Below are positions 18,748 through 26,175 of a DNA stretch of 64,000 nt, piece by piece. A program made the position numbers and the translations under genes. The DNA comes from Acetomicrobium sp. UBA5826 (GTDB lineage Bacteria > Synergistota > Synergistia > Synergistales > Acetomicrobiaceae): NCBI RefSeq assembly GCF_002433005.1, contig NZ_DJHF01000009.1, forward strand, positions 1 to 64,000, read 5' to 3'. Each line of letters opens with the position of its first letter. Position 1 is the stretch's first letter. The notes beneath the pieces were generated by a model. That model saw only the letters and a list, made by a program, of their open reading frames with translations, was not told the origin of the DNA and made no database searches.

Positions 18748-19791
18748 TTAGTGATCTAATTTCTTAGCCAACTCAATCACTTCTGGATGAACAATTTGAC
18801 CCGTATCCAATATTTTCACATCATCAAGCCATACCGTAGAGTTCAAACATATGCCATCACAATGAGATTTGGCTTTTATACCTTCCGGAGGTGCATCAAT
18901 AGGACTCAAATAACCGAGACCCCACTCTGTGCAACCCCAGACCCTTTCATCCTCTAATACGTTCCCTGTAAGTTTCGCGCCAGGATTGAAGCCGTAGCAT
19001 ACATGAGCCAATCTAAACATGTTCGGATCATCGAAACTTTCAAGCCAATTCTTTAACTCAAGCGCCTGCTCTCCACCCTCGATTTTCACCACTCTGCCTC
19101 TTTCTACATTCAAAATAACAGGTTGCTTCAAATGTCCACATGGAGGAGAGATGGTGCCATCAAAAACGAGAACACCGTTTATAGTCTCAAATCTGGGTAT
19201 CCAACAAATTTGACCTGCCAACATGTGCATGCCAGGTTTCGAGGAATCGCCATCATCACAACTAAATGTATAATTGGGTTCATTATCGAACTCTAACTTC
19301 GTTCCAGCAGGAGTCGTGATTTTTACATGCCTAGCTTTAGCAGTTAAATCAGTAACTTTATGCAAGAATTCTGATAAGATTCCTCGATCTACCCTTCCAA
19401 TTGTCCGAACCATCATGTCGACGTTCATGCCCACCAAGCAAAGATAGCGTAGCTTCTTGTTTTCTTCCATCGCTATCTCAAATGGGGTTGAATAAAGCAA
19501 CCACTGATTGTTAAACTCTACCCATGCATCAGCTTTACATAAGGCAGCCGAAAGTGATTCTAGGGGTAACGCAGGATCTGCCGCTTTACCTACCCCTTGC
19601 GGAGAGGCAAGCCATATGACCATTGGTTTTGCACCCATTGCAAAAGCAGCTGCTGCCGTTGCGTTTACTACTCGCCCATCGGACTCCGTATCAGCTGTTA
19701 CTACGATGGTTTCTCCAGGTTTTAACTGGAACATGTCCCTTGTCAAGACCAGGGCAGATTTCATAAGTTCGTATTCATAAAACTGTGCCAT
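18748..19791 (-). CDS. M29/NicX-like metalloenzyme
   Basis: A 347-residue protein resembling the M29 aminopeptidase (AmpS)/2,5-dihydroxypyridine dioxygenase NicX-like group. N-terminal ELMKSALVLTRDMFQLKPGETIVVTAD and C-terminal blocks AHVCYGFNPGAKLTG, WGCTEWGLGYLSP and SHCDGICLNSTVWLDD supply the probable metal-binding Glu/His/Asp residues. It could be a ring-opening dioxygenase or a peptidase; in an anaerobe with hydantoinase neighbours a hydrolytic role is more plausible. AAGGAGGTG before the ATG is embedded in the last codons of the upstream DUF917 gene, so the two are translationally coupled. Confidence 0.75.
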   Translation of the reverse strand: MAQFYEYELMKSALVLTRDMFQLKPGETIVVTADTESDGRVVNATAAAAFAMGAKPMVIWLASPQGVGKAADPALPLESLSAALCKADAWVEFNNQWLLYSTPFEIAMEENKKLRYLCLVGMNVDMMVRTIGRVDRGILSEFLHKVTDLTAKARHVKITTPAGTKLEFDNEPNYTFSCDDGDSSKPGMHMLAGQICWIPRFETINGVLVFDGTISPPCGHLKQPVILNVERGRVVKIEGGEQALELKNWLESFDDPNMFRLAHVCYGFNPGAKLTGNVLEDERVWGCTEWGLGYLSPIDAPPEGIKAKSHCDGICLNSTVWLDDVKILDTGQIVHPEVIELAKKLDH

Positions 19792-19793
19792 GC

Positions 19794-20903
19794 TTACACC
19801 TCCTTAATTCTCGTTTCTATTGGCACATAATCCTCTTCAAATCCAAAAAACCGCGGATTTAGTATAGATAGACCTCTTTCTGTCCTCCATATTTCGGGGG
19901 CCTTAAAAGCTATCACAGAAACTTTCATATTTCTCCTACAATGCGGGTTTGTTATGGGATATCCCGTTCCAGTTTCAACCACACAAATTAAATCTGGCGG
20001 AGTCACAACTACTTTTTCATCAAGCCAACACATCATATTTTCATTTTTAAACCATATTTTCATTGCATGGTTTCTAAACTTGTTAACGCCCTCAATTTCT
20101 ATTGTACCGTATGTAAAGCCGCTTTCTACCTTCCACTCTGTGTCTTTTTTCACGATACCATCAAAGAGATGAAAACCGTTTCCCGCAGAAACGATTTGTC
20201 TTATTGGATCTAAACCCTTTTCTGTAGCTATCCTTTGAGCTTTGCCAATTTCTCGCGCATAGGAAAGCGCATCAGGTATTACAGATCTTTTTAAATCCCT
20301 TCCTCTGCAAGGGTGGTCAGTCATACCTACCATCCCACCACTTACAACCGCGATTGCCCTCACAACTTCCTCTGCCCTAAAATCATCGGCAAATTTTTCA
20401 AATATTCCTATATCTCCGATGTTGCTTGCCACAGCAAGAGGATATATTGGAATTCCAGAGATATAAAACGTAGAAAATTGAAGATCTGGTACGGCTCTAC
20501 CTGCTGCATCGGCATCAACAATAAACTTTCCTAACCTAGCTGCTGTAGACATTGCAACGGCAGTATTCATACCACCATATTCGATCGATACAATACCTGG
20601 TATATTTTCCCCTATGTATTTTTCTAAAGCCGAAACAGCTAGAACAGTTTCTAGTTCTTCTATCTTTTTATACTTCGATAGGGAATCATTTTCTTGAGGG
20701 CCTATTGCACCGCAGAAATAAGGACTTGTAAAAATTGCGTCATCATCAATTTCACTCAATGATACTAAATTATATTCCCGCCCCTTTTTGAAATCCTCTT
20801 CAACAAGGGCTAAGCCTTTCTCAAGATCCCCACCTCCACCCGTACTCAATATCGTACAGCCAACCAAAATATCCTCAACATCTTGAAAGGTTAATTTTGT
20901 CAA
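19794..20903 (-). CDS. DUF917 family protein, paralogue 4
   Basis: A 369-residue DUF917 protein of the same subtype as paralogue 3 (CTILSTGGGGDLEKG at about 15-29, VDADAAGRAVPDLQFSTFYI, VSGGMVGMTDHPCRGRDLKR). The TTG start is chosen because MTKLTFQDVEDIL aligns with MQKLTKQDMYDIL of paralogue 3; its ribosome site is weak. It ends 2 bp before the M29-like start codon. Together with the M20 gene upstream it forms a probable M20-DUF917-M29-DUF917 transcript. Confidence 0.86.
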   Translation of the reverse strand: MTKLTFQDVEDILVGCTILSTGGGGDLEKGLALVEEDFKKGREYNLVSLSEIDDDAIFTSPYFCGAIGPQENDSLSKYKKIEELETVLAVSALEKYIGENIPGIVSIEYGGMNTAVAMSTAARLGKFIVDADAAGRAVPDLQFSTFYISGIPIYPLAVASNIGDIGIFEKFADDFRAEEVVRAIAVVSGGMVGMTDHPCRGRDLKRSVIPDALSYAREIGKAQRIATEKGLDPIRQIVSAGNGFHLFDGIVKKDTEWKVESGFTYGTIEIEGVNKFRNHAMKIWFKNENMMCWLDEKVVVTPPDLICVVETGTGYPITNPHCRRNMKVSVIAFKAPEIWRTERGLSILNPRFFGFEEDYVPIETRIKEV

Positions 20904-20957
20904 TTCCCTTTTAAACCCCCTTTGTCTTCCTGCTGATTATGCTTTTATTGATATAAC

Positions 20958-22355
20958 TTATTTGGCCAGTTCCCAAATTGCCTGCGCATAAATCTTTGCT
21001 ATTAATCTCAAATCATTGAGAGTAATATGCTCATCTGAACAGTGAGCTAATTCCCTTTGACCAGGAAATACCGGGCCAAAAGACACAGCGTTTTTAACGT
21101 ATCTGCAATAAGTACCCCCTCCTATGGAAAGAAGTTTAGGGTCATCTCCAGTCATTTTTTTATATACATACTGAAGCTTTTTTATAAATTCAGCATGTGG
21201 GCTGACATATAAAGGTAATTCGTGGTCATTCACTACAATTTTTGTGTTTAGATCGCTTAATGCTTGCTTCAACTTTTCTATTATTTCATAGCCATTTGCT
21301 GTCACCGGATATCTTATGTCAAACTTAAATATTCCCCGTTCCTCGTTAACGTCCACTACGCCAAGGTTCAGGGTTAAGGCGCCAGATATGTCATCACTAC
21401 AAGATATTCCGAGACTTCGCCCATCGATCTCCATATCCACTTTTTCTGCTAATTTGTTTATAAAAGATTGAACATCACTGTTATCGATTCCGAGGATTTT
21501 TAAAGAGCTCAATAATATTTGAATAGCATTCTCGCCATCATACGGTTCGCTGGCATGTGCAGGAATTCCTTGCGCTCTTACAAGAACCCCTTCCGAAATC
21601 TCCTCAATTTGTAACTTGTTCCTAAAAATACTATCTTGAAGTTTTTGATTAACATCCCGCAATGTGGATCCTACAATTAAAGCTTCCGCCTCCCCGGGCA
21701 CCATATTAACCCTTGTTCCTCCGCCTATTTTTTTAAAATTAACTTTTAGTGATGCGTTTACTTCAAATTTTTTTATAATGTCAATATGTAAAATACCTTT
21801 TTCAGCGTGTATTATGGGAAATTCAGCATCGGGTGAAAATCCGTATATAGGAGATCCTTCTTTTTTAAGATAATATTGTATACATCTATTATTGGTCTCT
21901 TCATCTGCTCCGATAATAAGCCTAATTCTCTTTGAAATAGGAAGGTTAGATTCTTTGATGGCTTTTAAAGCATACAATGTTGCAATTATTGGCCCCTTAT
22001 CGTCGATAGACCCTCGACCATAAATGCTTCCATCTTTTATTTCTCCCCCAAAAGGATCAACAGACCAACCTGCTCCAGCGGGAACTACGTCTACATGAGT
22101 CAGTATTCCAACTGTATCTATGCCGTCCCCTATCTCAATATACCCAGCATAACCATCTAAATTTGTAGACCTAAAGCCTAATTGTTCTCCCTTTTCAAGA
22201 ATCCATTCAAGGCCTCTGCTTACTTCCAAACCGAAGGGACACCCTTTGTCTTTAGTTGTATCATCCAGAACGCTCGGTATTCTTATGAAACTTTTCAGGT
22301 CTTCAACCATCTCACAAAAATATTCGTCGATCATCTTATCTAAAATAACATTCAT
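20958..22355 (-). CDS. M20-family dipeptidase (PepV/Sapep-like)
   Basis: A 465-residue M20 metallopeptidase of the PepV/Sapep type. Zn-binding signatures are ILTHVDVVPAG (His/Asp) and SIDDKGP (bridging Asp), with the catalytic Glu pair in GADEETNN. A longer frame begins at a GTG seven codons upstream, but the ATG at 22355 has GAGG eight bases before it and is preferred. PepV-like enzymes cleave Xaa-dipeptides; relatives hydrolyse N-carbamoyl amino acids, the expected products of hydantoin opening, so it may complete that route. This substrate is inference. First gene of its transcript, facing the racemase gene across a 300-bp divergent region. Confidence 0.87.
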   Translation of the reverse strand: MNVILDKMIDEYFCEMVEDLKSFIRIPSVLDDTTKDKGCPFGLEVSRGLEWILEKGEQLGFRSTNLDGYAGYIEIGDGIDTVGILTHVDVVPAGAGWSVDPFGGEIKDGSIYGRGSIDDKGPIIATLYALKAIKESNLPISKRIRLIIGADEETNNRCIQYYLKKEGSPIYGFSPDAEFPIIHAEKGILHIDIIKKFEVNASLKVNFKKIGGGTRVNMVPGEAEALIVGSTLRDVNQKLQDSIFRNKLQIEEISEGVLVRAQGIPAHASEPYDGENAIQILLSSLKILGIDNSDVQSFINKLAEKVDMEIDGRSLGISCSDDISGALTLNLGVVDVNEERGIFKFDIRYPVTANGYEIIEKLKQALSDLNTKIVVNDHELPLYVSPHAEFIKKLQYVYKKMTGDDPKLLSIGGGTYCRYVKNAVSFGPVFPGQRELAHCSDEHITLNDLRLIAKIYAQAIWELAK

Positions 22356-22662
22356 AGTTTTTACCTCATACCTCACATTATTTAATATAATATCAAGGTA
22401 AAATAGTACCTATATCTAAACCACGATTTCCACTGACGATCCCATAATTCTGGAATTAGCTTCGACCGCTTGCTAGTTCATATAATGCTATGTTATAGTC
22501 TAACGGTAAAAGAAAAGAACTTGGCCAATGTATAAAACACATGTACACCTAAAAGGATAAATGAGACAATTTTCATTTACAATGTCTTTCAAAAATAAAA
22601 CAAAGCATTTTTTTTGTCCTTATAGAACAATTGCGGTTAAATAGCAATAGGGAGGCTTATGA
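22356..22662. promoter_or_regulatory. Divergent promoter region, M20 gene / proline racemase gene
   Basis: No gene is visible in this AT-rich gap between divergently transcribed genes. It must carry both promoters, but I see no consensus-quality -35/-10 pair. GGGAGG is the ribosome site for the plus-strand gene. Confidence 0.4.
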
Positions 22663-23670
22663 ATGAAATCTGTACGTTCAATAATTGCAGTCGATTCCCA
22701 CACCATGGGAGAACCGACAAGGGTGGTCATCGGTGGCATTCCAAACATTCCCGGTAAAACCATGTCCGAAAAAAAGGAATACATGGCATCCAACCTGGAC
22801 TATTTGAGGACCGCCTTGCTCCTTGAACCAAGGGGACATAGCGATATGTTCGGAGCGATAATGACCTCTCCAACGACACCTGACGCGGATTTCGGTGTGA
22901 TATTCATAGAAAGCGGCGGATACATGAACATGTGCGGACATGGAACCATAGGGGTATGTACAGTCGCAGTCGAGATGGGAATGGTAACGCCAACTGAGCC
23001 CATTACGAACATAACATTAGATACTCCCGCAGGGATCGTCAAAGCCTGGGTTGCAGTCTCAAATGGTAGGACAAGGGGAGTGACCTTTGAAAATGTGCCC
23101 GCATTCTTATATAGAAAAGACGTATCAATAAACACACCGTCATTTGGCGAAATAAAGATGGATATCGCATTTGGAGGAAACTTTTTTGCCCTGATTTCAG
23201 GCGAACAATTAGACTTAAAGATCGAAAAGCCTAATGCTCAAAAGCTGATCGATGCAGGAATGGAAATACTGGAATGCACAAACAATGCCATTAAAGTTAA
23301 ACACCCTGAAAAACCGCATATAAACACGATCGACCTCGTCGAGATATTCGAAAAGGTGCCACAAGAAGACTTACATTATAGAAATGCCGTAATTTTTGGC
23401 GAGAAGTCGCTTGACCGCTCCCCCTGCGGTACGGGGACCTGTGCTAAAATGGCCTCCCTTTTTGCCCGTGGGGAACTCAAAATTGGCCAGGAATTCATAA
23501 ACGAAAGCATACTGGGCACACAATTCATAGGAAGGTTAAATGGAACGACAAAGGTCGCAGGCCTAGATGCAGTAATCCCTGAAATCACTGGCAGGGCCTT
23601 TGTGACCGGCGTAAGCCATTACATGATAGACGACGAAGATCCGCTAAAATATGGGTTTACCTTGCGATAG
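22663..23670 (+). CDS. Proline racemase / 4-hydroxyproline epimerase family
   Basis: A 335-residue proline-racemase-superfamily enzyme, the usual length. Both catalytic Cys are present: Cys91 in MCGHGTIG and Cys255 in DRSPCGTGTC, which marks a racemase or epimerase rather than a dehydratase. DSHTMGEPTR at residues 11-20 is the family start motif. The convergent hypD unit and the nearby 3-hydroxyproline dehydratase make 4-hydroxyproline C2 epimerisation a likely role, with proline racemisation the alternative. It ends at a strong bidirectional terminator. Confidence 0.9.
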   Translation: MKSVRSIIAVDSHTMGEPTRVVIGGIPNIPGKTMSEKKEYMASNLDYLRTALLLEPRGHSDMFGAIMTSPTTPDADFGVIFIESGGYMNMCGHGTIGVCTVAVEMGMVTPTEPITNITLDTPAGIVKAWVAVSNGRTRGVTFENVPAFLYRKDVSINTPSFGEIKMDIAFGGNFFALISGEQLDLKIEKPNAQKLIDAGMEILECTNNAIKVKHPEKPHINTIDLVEIFEKVPQEDLHYRNAVIFGEKSLDRSPCGTGTCAKMASLFARGELKIGQEFINESILGTQFIGRLNGTTKVAGLDAVIPEITGRAFVTGVSHYMIDDEDPLKYGFTLR

Positions 23671-23690
23671 ACAGATCGTGCAAACCGTTA

Positions 23691-23735
23691 AAAATAAGGC
23701 CTCAATGCCGGTTAACAGCTTTGAGGCCTTATTTT
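23691..23735. terminator. Bidirectional terminator, 15-bp perfect stem
   Basis: Arms 23691-23705 and 23721-23735 are exact inverted copies (AAAATAAGGCCTCAA) with a 15-nt loop and T-rich ends on both strands. It ends the racemase gene and, before the IS256 insertion, would also have ended the convergent hypD-activase transcript. Confidence 0.9.
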
Positions 23736-23756
23736 CTTTAATCTTTAAATTTAAAA

Positions 23757-25233
23757 GAGTCCATCCCATAAATTGTGTAAACCTCCTGAAAGGTGCAAAA
23801 TAGAGAGCACTAATCAGGAGGTTTTATTATGGCAAGAAGAAATCGAGATCCGGAACGTGAAGCAAAGCGGGAAAAGATGAGCAGTCTGCTCCAGGAGCTA
23901 AAAGTGAGCTCTATGGAGGATATCCATGACCTTTTCAAGGAAATGATAGGAACCTTCCTTGAGAATGGTCTTGAGGGTGAACTGGACGAAGAACTTGGCT
24001 ATACCAAATACGATTACAAAAACAAGACGACAGACAACAGCCGTAATGGCACAAGCCCCAAGAAAGCAAGATCAAGCTACGGAGAGATAGACCTGAACGT
24101 TCCTCGCGACCGCAAGGGAGAATTTGAGCCGGAGCTTGTAAAGAAACAGCAGACAAGCATATCAGGAGACATAGAAGAAAAGATCCTCTCAATGTACGCA
24201 AAAGGCATGACCACCTCAGACATTGAAACCCATATTCGTGACATATACGGTCTTTCTGTCTCAAGACATTACAATAAGCAGGATAACGGACAAGATACTG
24301 CCGTTGGTGAAAGAATGGCAGAGCAGACCTCTTGAGAGCGTCTATGCGGTAGTATTCATGGATGCCATCTGCTACCACGTCCGCAGCGAAGGGCAGATCA
24401 TAAAGAAGGCAGTCTACATAGCAATAGGCATAAACATGGAAGGCACCAGAGAAGTGCTTGGAATGTGGACCAAAGAGAACGAGAGCGCCAAATTCTGGCT
24501 TTCTGTGCTGAACAGTCTGAAAAATAGAGGACTGGAAGACATCCTTATAGCCTGTGTGGACGGTCTCAAGCAGATTCCCCGGCGCAATAGAGGCGGCATA
24601 TCCAAAGACTGAGATCCAGCAGTGCATAATCCACCAGATACGCAATTCGACCAAGTATGTCTCTTATAAGGACATAAAGCTCCTCATGTCAGATCTAAAA
24701 GAGGTATACGCCGCAGTAGATGAGCAGACAGCTTTGGACAGCCTTGAAAGATTTGGGGACAAATGGGATGCGAAATATCCCAAAATATCCAAGTCATGGC
24801 AGGAGCATTGGGCCGACCTTAGCACCTATTTCAAGTATCCTATTGAGGTCAGGACCCTCATCTACACGACCAATACCATTGAAGGATTCAACCGTCAGCT
24901 TAGAAAAGTTACCAAATCCAAGACTGTTTTCCCTACAGACGACAGCCTGTTAAAGATGCTTTATCTGGCAATGATGGACATAACCAAGAAATGGACTGGG
25001 CGCCGTAAGGACTGGGGTACTATCCACTCTCAGTTGGAGGTATTTTTCGAAGGCAGGATCTGAAAGATGCCCTATGTCAGATAAAATGTATAGCCTGAAA
25101 ATATGGCTATGCCTGACTGTCTGTTATTTGGTATAATTAAAAAGGTCCGGAGCTGAAAACCAGCACCGGGCCCATATTTCAAACGCCTCATTTTGCACCT
25201 GTTAGGACTTTACACAAAATCTAGGATAGTCCC
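23757..25233 (+). mobile_element. IS256-family insertion sequence, probably inactive
   Basis: About 1.48 kb. Imperfect terminal inverted repeats lie at 23757-23801 and 25190-25233, sharing TTGTGTAAA and AGGTGCAAAAT in corresponding positions. Flanks are ATTTAAAA (23749-23756) and ATTTAAAG (25234-25241), a 7-of-8 match to the 8-bp target duplication expected for this family. The right copy overlaps the stop codon of the glycyl-radical activase gene. The transposase is broken by two frameshifts. Confidence 0.88.
23829..25063 (+). pseudogene. IS256-family transposase with two +1 frameshifts
   Basis: The conserved DDE mutator-type transposase is spread over three frames: N-terminal helical and DNA-binding part (23829 to about 24262), middle part with the first catalytic Asp in VVFMDAI (about 24264 to 24567), and C-terminal part with the second Asp (VDGLSRFPGAIEAAYPKTE once repaired) and the NTIEGFNRQLRKVTK block with the catalytic Glu (about 24569 to 25063). 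Each shift is explained by one extra A within the octamer GTCTCAAG (24258-24265 and 24563-24570). Deleting one A at each site restores a full-length protein of about 410 residues. Confidence 0.9.
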
Positions 25234-25235
25234 AT

Positions 25236-26153
25236 TTAAAGCTTAACATATAGATCTATGTCCTCAAATTTCCTTTTGATCTCCATTAACCTTTCCCGCG
25301 AAGGGGACTTGTGGACCGTCATCTTGTAGTCCCTATCGAGCCTGTTGTACTTTTCGCTTACGTCGTGGTAAGGAAGAAGGTCTATTTCCCTTAAGCCCTT
25401 TAGAGTCGAGATAAATTCGACCATATCGTCTACGTTGTCAGGCGTGTCGTTTATCCCAGGGATCACAGGAAAACGGAGTATTATGTCCTTTGCCCTGCCG
25501 TAGTTCACCAAAAAGTGCAAGTTTTCCTTGATCTGAGCGTTCGATACGCCCGTGTATTTGATATGTTCCTTTTCGTCGATTAGCTTAAGGTCATACAGAA
25601 AAAGGTCCACGTAATCCGCGACTGAGGCTAAAACTTCCTGCGGCGCAAATCCAGACGTATCAAGCGTCCTATGGATGTCTATTTTCTTGCATTCCTTCAA
25701 CACCTCAAGCAAAAACTCATGCTGATACAACGGCTCGCCACCGGAAAAGGTAACTCCGCCGCCCGAATTATCGAAGTAGAGGACGTCTCTTTCTATCTCC
25801 TTCATGAGCTCGCCCACGGTGTACTCCCTTCCTATGAGCTTCAAAGCATCGCTGGGACAGGCCGCGGAGCAACTACCACAGGCGATGCACATAGATCTTC
25901 TAATGATCGGTATACCATCGAATTCTATTGCTCCCATGGGGCATACATGGGTACAGGTGCCGCAGTGCATGCACTTATACTCGAAATACATCAACTCCTT
26001 GCCAGAGTCTATCCCCTCAGGATTATGACACCACCAGCACCGCAAAGGACATCCCTTGAAGAACACGGTCGTCCTTATGCCGGGTCCATCGTGTATGGAG
26101 TACCTTTGAACGTCGAATATTAATCCAAGGCAACTGTTCTTTGCATCATCCAT
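25236..26153 (-). CDS. Glycyl-radical enzyme activase (HypD activase)
   Basis: A 305-residue radical-SAM enzyme of the pyruvate-formate-lyase activase group. CPLRCWWC (residue about 36-43) is the CxxxCxxC site for the SAM-binding 4Fe-4S cluster. An inserted ferredoxin-like domain carries CMHCGTCTHVCP and CIACGSCSAACP for two auxiliary clusters, and FSGGEPL follows at about 135. It makes the glycyl radical on the partner enzyme encoded 22 bp upstream. The IS256 element begins 2 bp beyond its stop codon, and the target duplication includes that stop. Confidence 0.93.
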   Translation of the reverse strand: MDDAKNSCLGLIFDVQRYSIHDGPGIRTTVFFKGCPLRCWWCHNPEGIDSGKELMYFEYKCMHCGTCTHVCPMGAIEFDGIPIIRRSMCIACGSCSAACPSDALKLIGREYTVGELMKEIERDVLYFDNSGGGVTFSGGEPLYQHEFLLEVLKECKKIDIHRTLDTSGFAPQEVLASVADYVDLFLYDLKLIDEKEHIKYTGVSNAQIKENLHFLVNYGRAKDIILRFPVIPGINDTPDNVDDMVEFISTLKGLREIDLLPYHDVSEKYNRLDRDYKMTVHKSPSRERLMEIKRKFEDIDLYVKL

Positions 26154-26175
26154 TTTTCGTAGTTTTCTCCTTTGT

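Noticed and set aside
18748..19791. Confident call as 2,5-dihydroxypyridine dioxygenase
   Set aside because: The fold group fits, but an oxygen-dependent reaction conflicts with the anaerobic gene content, so only the broader M29/NicX-like call is kept.
24258..24570. Programmed ribosomal frameshifting in the IS256 transposase
   Set aside because: The two shift sites lie in different codon phases and lack a recognised slippery sequence; IS256 transposases are normally read from one frame.
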